Below are positions 23,153 through 36,037 of a stretch of DNA of 64,000 bases, piece by piece. The notes under the pieces were generated by a model. That model was given only the letters and a program-made list of their open reading frames with translations. It was not told the DNA's origin and made no database searches. Numbering within the stretch: the first letter of the stretch is position 1; each line of letters starts with the position of its first letter. Made by a program: the position numbers and the translations under genes. The DNA lies in NCBI GenBank assembly GCA_944474755.1, contig OX104124.1, positions 21,426,452 through 21,490,451 on the forward strand, given 5' to 3'. Source of the DNA: Limnoperna fortunei (Eukaryota; Mollusca; Bivalvia; Mytilida; Modiolidae).

Positions 23153-26100
23153 CTATAAATTATATATATTTTTTTCAATTGAGACATACAATAATAAACT
23201 CAAGAAATTAACAGCAATACTTAAAACGAACGTATACAATGTGTATAGAATAAATTTATTCTAGTAAATTGGTAACTAGTGTCAATTAAGGTTAAAGTCA
23301 CACACCCTTTTTCGATTACAGCTCGAACTCATTTCATTTTTGGTAAAAGTTATGTCAGTTGTTTATATTTTGTATTCATCTTGTTTCTTTCCTTTGTGTT
23401 TATTTTTTGCTTAATTATTTTATTTGTATGTTTTGTAATTATGTCTGTTTTGAGTTACATTTTCCTTTATCGTAATTAAATTTTGTTATTGTTTTTATAA
23501 TTGTCAATCCATATGTATACTTCTTTCTGCTGTGACTCCATTTCATCAGTTTTAACTATATGTTGGCGTTCACTTGAAGGTGAAGAAGTCTTGAATCATC
23601 ATTAAAAGCGTGTGTTAGTTGCTACCGCACATAAGTTGATTTTAATTTCGCGTACATTCAATTTATGTATAGGTATTATCATTTCTTTTCTATAAACAGA
23701 CAATATGTCTTACCTGATAATTCTTCTGGCTTATCAGTTTTACCTTAAAAAAGTAGATTTGCTGTCAATAAGTATATTTAATTTTGATGGCTGTTTTGAA
23801 AACACTAAACAAGTACAAAGTTAAGGTCTTTCCCACCACATTAAACCGCTACCATTGATTCTATGTGACATATATTGGATTTAAAAATATCAAGATCAAA
23901 GGTCACCTTTCGTCTTGTTAGCACTTTATCTCAAAAACCATAAAAGATAGAAGCAGAATTTAAATGGTAAAAAATATTGTTTTTGGTACATTGGTGTGAA
24001 GCTGTGCGATGAACCGTTTTCGTGTTACAGCCATTAGCTCATTTCGGTTAATCAGTTTTTTTACTTACAACTTGAAAACGGTTAGGGATCAAAGAGTTAA
24101 CGTTTAAAGTGATCAGTAGGAAAAAAACTTTGATTTGAGCCAAATGTCATAGGTCAAGGTCATACCATAGCAACAAACTAACTGTTATAAAAGTCCTTAG
24201 CAAGCATATATTTTTAGAATCAGGGTGTTGTACTTTACTGAAAAATGTCATTTCATGACCGGAAGTGGCATTTTATCACTAGCAACAAGCATAAAATTTC
24301 TCCTTAACAACCATATATTTTTGACTCGGATCACTTTTCTACCCAAATAATAATTTTGTATAACTGGAAATGACATTGTGTGCTTAGCAACAGACACAAA
24401 CGTCCATAGCATCATAAATATTTTCTGACTTAAGAGCGATAGTGGATAAAACCTCATTTTTTCTCAGAACAAAAGACAGTTTAATTTTATTATTATTTTT
24501 ATATATGCCATTAGACTATATTAAATATTTCGAATTAAAAATATGTTAATACACACTCAAAGTGCTACTTTAATCAATGGTCTACAATTATTTCTACGAC
24601 ATATTGCACCACTAACGAAATATCTTACTTTGTATATGCAGCTCAAAACTGATTGTCCCTACACTTGACGTCTCGTTTTGATGTGATATAAAACACGTGT
24701 ATCTTCCACTGTCATTGAATGTTGCTTTTTCGATGACAAGGTTTTGTCCATTAGTTATAAAAGCATTTTCTCCATCACGATGTCGTCGCCATGAGTAATA
24801 ACATTTGGGATAGCAGTTTGATGTACAAGTCACTGGGCCAATTGTTGCATCAACTGTTGCGTTTAGGAATTTACCAATAACTGATAAAGATACATCATCT
24901 GGTCCATCTTCGAAATATAAATTGAAAAAGGCAAAAAAAGTTTATAAATGCACATGTCAAACATTCTTATTTGCCTTTAATTCTGCGAAATGCAGAAAGA
25001 TCAACACATATTGCATGACGTAATCCCATTGTAATCAAAACTTACAGGCTGTTATTTGTTCTGTCATTTTATTGAATATACTTCTACTTTATTATACAAA
25101 TTATTTTGTTTGTAAGAAGTTTAAACACCTTTCAGCTATAGCATGGCATCCAAAGTACACAAAAAATACCTCAGATTTTTAAACAAAAAAATACGCAATT
25201 AAGGTTAGAGACGTGCCACATTATTATAGTAATAGTATATTGCTAAAAAGCACAAGCCACCAAAAGACCCAAATTTATATTTTTTAAACGAAATCTTTAA
25301 ATGTAAACAACTGCAAGATACATTTGGAATGTCATTTTACGACGCTTGTTTAAAATCTTAAAATTAGCAAAATTAACACTTACAATATGGATCTAGTATG
25401 AAAGTGTCACTTAAATCCGATATTTGTCCTGTTTCATCAACAGCTGTACATGATACTGCTTTTCCTTTGTCAGATTCATCTATGGGGTAAATAACGGGAG
25501 CAATGTTTTGCTGTACACCATCAATGAACCAGAAATATTGAAATCGATAAGGCACAAACGACGGTAAGCGCTGAATTTTAGAACTGCATGTGAATGATAT
25601 TTTGCCACCAACAAATGGGTACTTGTCATACGTTATACTTGGTTTGAAGGGTTTTCCTGAAAGGTGAAATACAACTCTTCAATTGTTGTTTAAATATGTT
25701 CGCTTCAGACATGTAGGATCAAAAAGTGATTCAAATTCAAAAAGTGACTCATGTAAACACTCTACTAGAGAGACATTAAAAAAAGAGTGTATGCATTATT
25801 GCAACAGAGTAGCATATCATGTAGTTTATTTCCATTAGAATGTATAATATCGATAATTAAAGAACTGTTTTAAAACTTACTCTTGTTCTACCGGAGGTAA
25901 AATGGAGGATCAAAATATCTTAACGTTTAACATTTTAATAGTTTGTTTGCTTTTTATACTAAACTTTAATCAGAGTTTAGATCAGATATTTACATAATGT
26001 TAAGCATTTACATAAAACATGTAACTTGTACAATGAATAAGATAGAGCATAATATTTAGAAACCCGTAAAAACACGTGTTGACTATTCAAGTTTAAAGCT

Positions 26101-29100
26101 AGATTTCAATGTGAATTACAGTGATATTTGTCAATAAGCTGTCATCGATCTGCAGTAATGAACAATCAAAAGTACTGGTTATCAATGACGCAAATAATTA
26201 TTGATATATATTACAAGTAATAAAATAATTTTTTGTCAGAGTAAAGTCACAAAATACCTGTTAAAACTAAAAAAGCGCAGCCATCTATTAATGTAGAATT
26301 AGATCTGTATTGGGATTTATACAGACCAACATCCGACTTTAAAACGTTATCTAGTGTAAATTGCATAAATAATCCATCGTGCAATAAACCTTTGTATTTT
26401 GATATATTTCTTTGAAGCATTCCGTCTGCATATAATATATTGGTTTCCTTATTTGCTAAGCTGCTGAACAAAATGTCAAACGTAGATCTATGCTCAGTTG
26501 TTGTCCAAGAAATATTGACAGTAGAACCATTGTTTGCATAAATCAGGTTATCTGTAAAAAAAATTTCATGTATTTGCTAGATCAACCATTAATTTATTTA
26601 TGTCTATAACACAGAAGGCGGAAGAACATAAAAGTGTTAAAAAGAGTTACTTGACAAATTAAAGTAACTAAAGGAAATCTTAACAGTTATTCGGGATTAA
26701 CTTAAATCTGTTCGAAATAAAGTATTTTTCTAGATCACAAAACAGACATATTTATATCAAATACCATATTTTTACTGTTTGACTGTTTCTTATTTTCATG
26801 AAATATGCAATGGCCCTGAAGTCATCACAATATACTTGTTTTCTGTACATAAAACAATATTACCATTGCAATAAACTTCAAATACTGATTTCAATGAAGG
26901 CTAGTCCAATGCGAACAAACGAACAGTAGATAAATATCATAACAATTATTTGCACACGCATGACGGTTTTTTGGTTATATCTCCATATTATAAATTATAA
27001 CAATTCTTACCTGTTAACCAAAAGACCTCCTCGGTGTATTGAGACCAACCAATCTGACTGTAGAGGTATCTGAGCTTAACTTTATACAAATAACATTGCT
27101 GTAACTGTACCGTTGATATGCTATGTGTTGTTACAGGGTAGTAAACTGATGTAGAATAAACTAAGTTTTTGTCATTATATAACTGTATTTCAGTATCACG
27201 AATAACATCGATTGTTTCCGGTAGTGTCCATGATAAAGTTACTCGGCTACCAGCTACAGAAACAATTATATTTGCTGGTGATTCTGAAACAACAAATTAT
27301 TGTGTTCATATTTTATGAAATAAATAACTATGTACATTGTATTTGTACTATCATTAAAAATATGACACATGTATATTCACAAAATGGTTGGTTTAATTTT
27401 GTTTAGTGTATTATCATTTTGGCATGGCCGTCACAAGGCAGTTATACTTTTAAATCTATGAACGATACGTTTGATATAATGTCGTTTTAACGCATCAAAC
27501 ATATAGTGACATACTTTCTTTATAGTGCCTCTTGCATATGCATAAATGAATCGTATTTATCATTATGTTATTAATTTATCCGTACCGTTGCATTTTTACA
27601 TGAATTTTGTATTCTTAAAAATACAGGCAATAAAGGTTTAGGCAGGTAATGCCACTGTTCGCATTATTGGGAAAAAGGTAAACACAATAACCTAAAGAAA
27701 CACATACGATCTGTAACTTAGTGCAGTTATTATGATTTCGAAAAGAATGTCAGCTAAAATTTAAATACATCAAACTTACTATCAAAAATTAAACCACACG
27801 AAGTGCATATATTGTACGGGTCTATGATAAAATGTTGATATTGAGTTTTGATAGTAATTGTGTGTAGATGATGTTGTTTTATTATAATGTTGATACCTCA
27901 ATTGGAGTTGCTAAAATACTATAAAATCTTTACAGTTTAATGTAGTAATGGCAAATTACATTTATATGTGTGTAGAGAATAAATTAGTACAGTTATATTA
28001 ACAATAGCTTTAAAGTAGTTCTTTTGGGTTGTTAATTTATCAAATACAAACTCACCAATAGGTATGCAAGTTTTTTTGTCTGCATGCATAATATAGAAAT
28101 CCGGACACATACAAGATGACACCGTACTTTTAGTTGTATTATATGCTGGTAAAGGGAAACATATGTGACTGCATCCTCCGTTGTTCTGTCTGCATAAGTT
28201 TTGTCCTGGAATTATTCATTCAGGATTATAGCAAGTGTTGTTTCATCTTTTGTTTATGAATTAAGGTGTTATTATACTAACAACATATAGAGCTGAGATT
28301 TGACCTATATTGGGTTATTATGATATCAAAAAGTAATCAAAGTAACATCCATTAGCTATCACGACTGGTGACGACATCTTTCTAATTGCTTAAAGTCAAA
28401 GTCAGTGTGAGGTCATGAACGAGAAACAAAGACTTGTTAATCAAGAATAAGCGTCACCACCGTACGACAGATACCAGATACCGGTCAAACGGTTCTTGAC
28501 TGTCATAAACCCTAATTTTATAAGTGTTTCATTGAGCAACCGGTTAAAGGGATCATAAAACGACAGCAATATACTCTAACGTTAACGCGATCTGTAGTCA
28601 AAGCCTGTTTGCAATAAGGACTGATACACATTTTTTCCGAAACTTACATTTAATTACAATATACATTTCGACTTTGTCAGTTTGACGGTTTTTCTCTTCT
28701 TCCCGTACAGAACCTTGACACCATGATAAAGTGGATAATTGACGAAAATGGAGTTAACATACCAACAAGCACACAAACACATAACTTTGTTATGTGGGTT
28801 TTTCCCCGAAGGTCCATGTGAGTTTTTGCCATCACTTGGCGTCCGTCGTCCGTCGTCTATCTTCCGTCGTCCGTCGTCTGTCGTCCGTCGTAAATTTTTT
28901 CAAAAATCTTCTCCTCTGAAATCACTGGGCCAATTTTTTTTAAAACTTGGCTACAATCATCCTTAGGGTTCCTAGTTTCAAATGTGTACCCAAGGTGTTG
29001 ATCAACAGACATAGATGGCCGCTGTTAATAAAAATAGAACATGGGTGTCAATGGATCATTATCTCAATCATAATAGTTATAAAGAAAACTGTTACTTCAA

Positions 29101-32100
29101 ATTGATCAGCACATTAAGGTCTACAATAGTTGCTATTAATATGAGGTTGTGTATTTCCTTCTTGTATGAGTTATTGCCCTTTAATGACTATTTTTGACAA
29201 AAGTTTTTGTATTTACAATATAACTTGAAAACTATAAGAGGTAGAGTAAAACTGTAATTGCAAATATGATCAACAATAAAAGCCCTACAATTCACTCAAT
29301 TCGTCTGAAATTGTCAGATGACTCCTTACATGAGTTATTGCCCTTAAATGACAATTTTTTATGAAATTTTCCGTTTTTGTCCGGTAACTTAAAAACTACA
29401 ACAGCTAGAGTAAAATTGTAAATAGCAAAAATGATCAGCAATTCAAGCCCTTCAATTTACTGTTTGGTCTAAAATTGTCAGATGACTCCTTATAGGATTT
29501 ATTGCCCTTAAATGGCAATTTTTTTTATGACATTTTCTGTTTTTGTCCTTTAACTTAAAAACACATAACAGCTAGAGTGAAACTATAAATAGCACAAATG
29601 ATCAGCATTAAAAGCCCAACAATTCACTTAATTGGTCTGAAATTGTCAGATGACGCCTTATATGAGCTATTGCCCATAAATGACAATTTTTAAAGAAATT
29701 TTCTGTTTTTGTCGTGTAACTTGAAAACTATAACAGCTAGATTGAAACTGTAAATTGCACAAATGATCAGCAAAGCAAGGCCTACAAACGATTGCTTAGT
29801 CCAAAATTGCAAGATGACTCTTTATAGGCGTTATTGCCTTTAATTATGAATTTGGACAAATGATCAGTTTTTGTAATAAAAATAAGTCTATAACACACCT
29901 AGAGTAAAACTGTAAATTTCTAAATTACTCTAAAGGACAAGGCCTACAAACCATTTAATTTTCAGAAATTGTCTGATCGCACCTTATAGGAGTTATTGTA
30001 CTTAACCAAAATTTTTGAAGAAATGTTTAGTGTTTGCACAGTAACTTAAAAGCTATAACAACTAGACTGAAACTGTAAATTTCAAAAATTTAAATATAGT
30101 TGAAGTCATTTGGGTTCCAGGTGAGTGATTACAGGCTCCTTGGAGCCTCTAGTTAGTAAATTTTTTTGGTTCAAGGTGGAATTTTTTTGTTTTAAAACTG
30201 AAATTTCACTTAATATTTTCAATAAAATAAAATCCCACACTCAATAATTTACAAATTTGCTACAATGTCCGAAGCTCTACATTTTAATTTGGATAAACTT
30301 CCATACTGTTGGGTTTGTTTAAAAACTATGTGCCGCAGAGAAGTGTTTACCTTTAATTTGAATGCCTTCTCCAAACATCTGTATCCCCATCGGTTTCCGA
30401 AGATAAAAAGCAACTATTGCATAACCTTCTCCGGAATATTTATGTACCCTGCTTATACTCTTAAACTCCCAATTCGACCAGTAAACATAATTGTTGAATA
30501 CAACTAAATCAAACGGATGAGGTATAAAATCGAAATTTTTTAAAACTGTATACGTGTCACTTCCATCAAATTGGCAGCTTTTAATTTGATTCAATTTACC
30601 GTCTACCCAATATAGTCTTCGACCAATATAATCTGTAAATAAAATTTAATTGTCGGACCTTAAATGAAGAAAAATACATTCTTTACATATGTAAATGTAA
30701 TTTTATACCACACGTACTTTTGTTAATAAAGCTTAAACATTTTAGAGTAACTTTAAGTTCATTGTTTGCAGACGTGTATTTAAAAATATGTTAACACAAA
30801 ACAATCAAATGTTTACAATTATTGCAGTATTTGCGTCGGTATTAAAATTATTTTTTATTCATAACATAGTTTTTTTCAAGGTTCAAGTATGATAGTCAAA
30901 TATCCTTTTAGATGATATAAGTATTTTTTTTTATTATGAATACCTATAGTCATTCCATTGGGCCATAGTATGTCTTTATCTATTATAACTTCTCTGCCTT
31001 TTCCATCCATTCCACAGCGTTCTATTCTAGGGTTATTTCCCCAATCAGAAAAAAATAACCATCTATAAAAAATTATACATTTTTAATGTAAATAATTAAT
31101 AAAATTTATTGTTGTTTAAACCTGTATATTCTTATAAGTTCCTTTTTTCTTGTTTCCCAACGTGTAGCTGATCATGAGCTGTAGAATACAAGTGATATTA
31201 TTACTTATGTCAAATTATGAAATCATTCGCTTTAAAAAATGATTCCAAAAAACTAAGACACTCACGCATTAATAATTATTTCTGATTAAACGCAAACTAG
31301 TTATTGAAAATAGCTTACTAATCACTTAATATAATGAAAACATTAAAACCCTTTATACGTAGTAAATTATTGATTCGTTCTATGATTATTATGCTCTAAA
31401 CAAATATGTTTAATAACAAACCCTGTTGGTGGATCGATAACTATTGCTCTTGGTTTATCAAGACCGTTATCTTTTAGAATAGTCTTTCTAGATGTCCCGT
31501 CTAGACGAGCGACCTGAATATGATTATGTACAGTATCTGTCCAGTAAAGCACATCAGACATCCAGTCAATAGCTATTCCATCAGGAGAATCAATTAATTC
31601 TGTTATAATATCTTCAGCTATGCGTGACACTGAATCTTTTGTAACTTTACTCCTGTATTTAGATTTATAACAATTTACAAATTTATGTCAGCATGTCATG
31701 TATGACATATAAAGTAAGTGCAATAAATGAAAATCTGCTCTTTCAAAAAGGTAAACTGCAAAAATTTTTTTTATACAATATAAATTTCTACATTAGGCAA
31801 TAATGGTGCATGGACTACATACGTTTAATTATATATCTCAAAAAAGGCTTATTTTGCATTTAAGAATCATCATTTTCAAGCCAGTGGTTTACTCATTTTG
31901 TTGTTCTTGCGATTTTGTGTTTATTGTCCTGTCAGAATGAATAGAGCTGTTTGCATTTATGTTTTAGGTATATATTGTTTCATCTTTTCTTGATACAAAT
32001 AATTTATGTTAACACTGAACCTCGATATTTTCTTGGCCACAACATCGCTCCAGTATACAAATCCCTTTTCATAATGAATATCTAGGTCGATGGCATTCAC

Positions 32101-35100
32101 AAGTCCACCAATCACAGTTTCAGTCACATTTGTTTCAAGATCAAGTCTTTCAATGCCATGTTGGTTTGAGTACGTAAGCCAGTTACCAGAGCCTTAAATT
32201 ATAAAAAGCAAGACACAGATTGTAAAACATATTAATTGCAATGACACCATTCAAATATATATCATGCTTTTAAACATGACCTAAATACAATGTAATTTTA
32301 CGTGCTCCTTTATCTTGCAAGAAATTAAAAAATAATAACAATATGACGCTTTTATGTGTTATTTAAGAATATTAGCAAAATAATATAGTCAAAAGATCTT
32401 GCCAAAACGTCGTAAAAATTGATAAAAACAACCAAGTAATCACGCAATTTATTTAATAAAAAGGTTTATTTCACCAATCTAACATACCAATATTTAAACA
32501 ATTCATTCCATCCTTTTTTAGCTGAAAGCCATCAGCACAAGCACACTTAATGGTTGTTGGTGAAGGAAGACACAGCTGCTCACAACTTCCGTTATTTAGA
32601 GCACACAGATTTATTCCTAAAAACAAATTGAACAGTTTTAAACATTATTAAAAATGGCCGTATTGCAAAACAAATACAAATGTTTTTCATGTAGTTCTTG
32701 TGTGTGGTGCCCACACATTACCTAGTGGCTACACTGAGCATCTTTTGCTAATCTGATTTATATTTATAAATGAAAATTTTTCATAATAGAAATTTAAAGT
32801 TTAAAAAAACAATAACTCTTAGTTCTAAAACAATAATTGGCATTATTGTCTAGTAATTTTTCTGGTCACAACCAAATTAGAAACCTTTTTTGAGTGTACT
32901 TTTTACATTATTTCTACTCAGTTACAAACGATGTAAACACCTTCTTCGGAGTCAACAGATTTTCAATTTCTTGCACACGTATTACCATGGTCACCATGTT
33001 TTTATGCCAGAAGACACCTTAATAGAGTTTTTGCAGAGAACATTGCAATAAGTTAGAAAACAGTTCTTTGTTCACTTCTATAGCAGCAAATTTTCTAATT
33101 ACAGCCAAAGACTATTGATGGCGATGATGTTATAAATCAGATCAAGACAAAATGAAGATAGTTATAATGGTTATAGGTGATCCCAGCAAACACATGACGT
33201 AAATCTAACGTTGGTTATAAGTTGTGAGAATGTCGGACCTGACGTTACTTATCTACAACGAAAATGCAACGTTGTTGTTACGTCTTTAATTCGTAACGTA
33301 ATTAAGCACGTTTAACTGACGTTGTTAAAACGTTGTCAAAAATAGCAACATTTGTATAACATTGTGTAGACGTTGTTAAATCACGTAAAACATAACGTTA
33401 ATTCAACGTGTTTTTTACGTTACAATAAACTTTATAGCGAACATATATGCAACGTCCTTGTAACGTTTATTAGTGTTCGACTTATTAAGAACCCATATAT
33501 GATTTTTGGAAAAAATTGTGTTGGGTAGGGGTAGATGGGGATAAGATATAAATATTTTACAGTTTAACACGTATGTTTTAAAATAAAGAATATACATGTA
33601 GTTTAAATATCTGAAATATTTAAAATAAATGATATTAAACAATTTTTCTTTCTGTTTAAAAATCTTTCCTGGATTGAGGAGGGTGGGAGGGTTTCGACAT
33701 AATAGATACTTTACATTTTAATAAATAAGTGAATTCCCACAAGAATTTAATTAGCATGTTCCTCCTCAATCTTTAATTCGAATTATGTCTCTTACAGTGG
33801 TTTTTGTTCCCTGGCAATTTACGGGGGTGGGGGATTACAACATAGATACTTTACATTGTATCAAATTTTACGAATTTCTACCAGAATTTAATTAACATTT
33901 CCCGGTTAGTTTCATTCGCTTTTTTCTCTGTATATCTCTTAACAGTTGTTTTGTTCTTGCCGATCGAATGTAAATAGCAGGGGTCATGAAATTACACAAG
34001 GGTTATAAAACCACACTTGCACGCGTAATTTGATATCTTGTGAGTGTTTGCTATTGAAACAAACGAAAACTGGGTCATTCGATACATGGAAAGAAGCTCA
34101 AAAGTAAGTACTATAATATATAAGATAAAATAGACAAATTTCATAACAAAAGGTTTAAAACATATTTTTGAAATGTAATAGTTCTTCTTTTAATTCTTTA
34201 AGGGCACGAATTTGAATATATATGTTTCGTTGAAACATTCGCAATTTAATTCTTTTTCTTCAAAATCACGTTCGAATATTTAAAGTTTTACCACATGCAC
34301 TCGAGTCCTGTAAGCGCCTATCGTTTAATTGAAAACAAGAATGAATAGGACTGCGTGTATAGAATGCAGTAATATTTTAGACCTATTCATGTCATAAATG
34401 TCAGTGGCTGCTCAATCTGCAGATGTAAGACCTCGACGATAGGTCCAGAGTGCGGAAACGCTCCTACCCATGTGGGGTACTGGAGTAGGCCAACGTTACA
34501 TCGGAGCAGCCCGGTCGCTAGTAGGACATATGCTGCTTAGTTCTTCGACTAGGTATCCCGAAGGCCGTGCTTCGGCATACCCACCATGGTAGAGTCCATG
34601 GACTACTAACAACTAACAACCGTCCGACCTAGGGTATTTATTTATCAGTGTAGGACGTTAAAAACTCCCAACAAGAAGAAGACCTATTCATTTGGGTCTT
34701 AGAACGCATTTATGGATCTGATTTCGTGAAATATGTCCTTAACGCATTTCAGCCAGTCGATATTGTCTTTGTGCATTTGGACCCCAAACTGAAATATTTT
34801 GTAAACATCGCTTATACAGGAAATAATCAGGTCCTATTATTCTTCTTTCATTTTTGCAAATAGTTCAGTAGGATTAAGATTATATGTATAGTACAATCAT
34901 TTATTGTTTTTATATCGTACAGCTCAAGCTGCTTACTGCTCTGGGAGGTAGCTCTGGTTGGGACTCCATACGGCGAATGATGAAGACAATTGGAAGCAAT
35001 GCATTATGGTCTGACTACAGTTTAAGAGGATAAAAAGGAAAGCTGCCATTACTGAATCTTTCTGTGTGTTGTCAGATGATGATACTTAAGTTATTTTGCT

Positions 35101-35972
35101 AAATCATTCTATAATAAATAATAATCAATCAACAACACAACATTGTTACGTGTTACATGATTGTATACAGAGATGCTTATATGAAAGGAAGAGCAAAAAT
35201 GTTTTTGTCAACACTTTTAAATAATTATTATTTGGACCAGTATGAAACTGTAAACCCTGACCAATCTATGCAAATGACCAATTTATCGAAGTGCGACTAC
35301 TGTTAACCAGATGACAAAAAAATACCGAAAGATTTATTAATTTTCTTCTTCTTCAGGAGCATACAGAAAAAATCATCCGTCAGCCACAGAAATGGATGCG
35401 AAGGAATACCTAAAACATGCCCCTAATAGGCAAAGGATCCTGATATAAGGTAAGTTTAATAATTGCTAACTTAAAGATAACCAAATAATACTGTATTCAG
35501 AACACAGATTGTCTCAAAACATTTTCAGATTATGTTAGTTTTTTTTAAATTGTAGTTGACGCAACTTTCAGCAATTTTTAGCTGTATCATGACGTCCGGG
35601 TTTTATTGCGGGAGTAATAAACGGTAAAAATCCCGAACAACCCTTCAATCCTTGTCAATTAAGTTTTGTATTCGAGCACACCCTGCTGGTCGTAAGTCGC
35701 GATCCCGCGACCGCAGCGTTAATTAACAGACACGTGGTCAATAGAAGATGACTAACTACCATAACCACGCGGCCACCGACGCCCTCGTTTCAAAATATCA
35801 GCGTACAGAGACTCACTGATATAAAAACTTTTATCCTGGGACAAAAATTCATGAAATTGCTTAATGACCTCAATAAAATTAAATAATGTAACAAATGGTT
35901 AAAAAGAGTCTATCAGATAAAGAAATTATATTGCCTAATTCTTTTGAAAAATATAGGAAGATGAAAGACATT

Positions 35973-36037
<65 letters not shown>

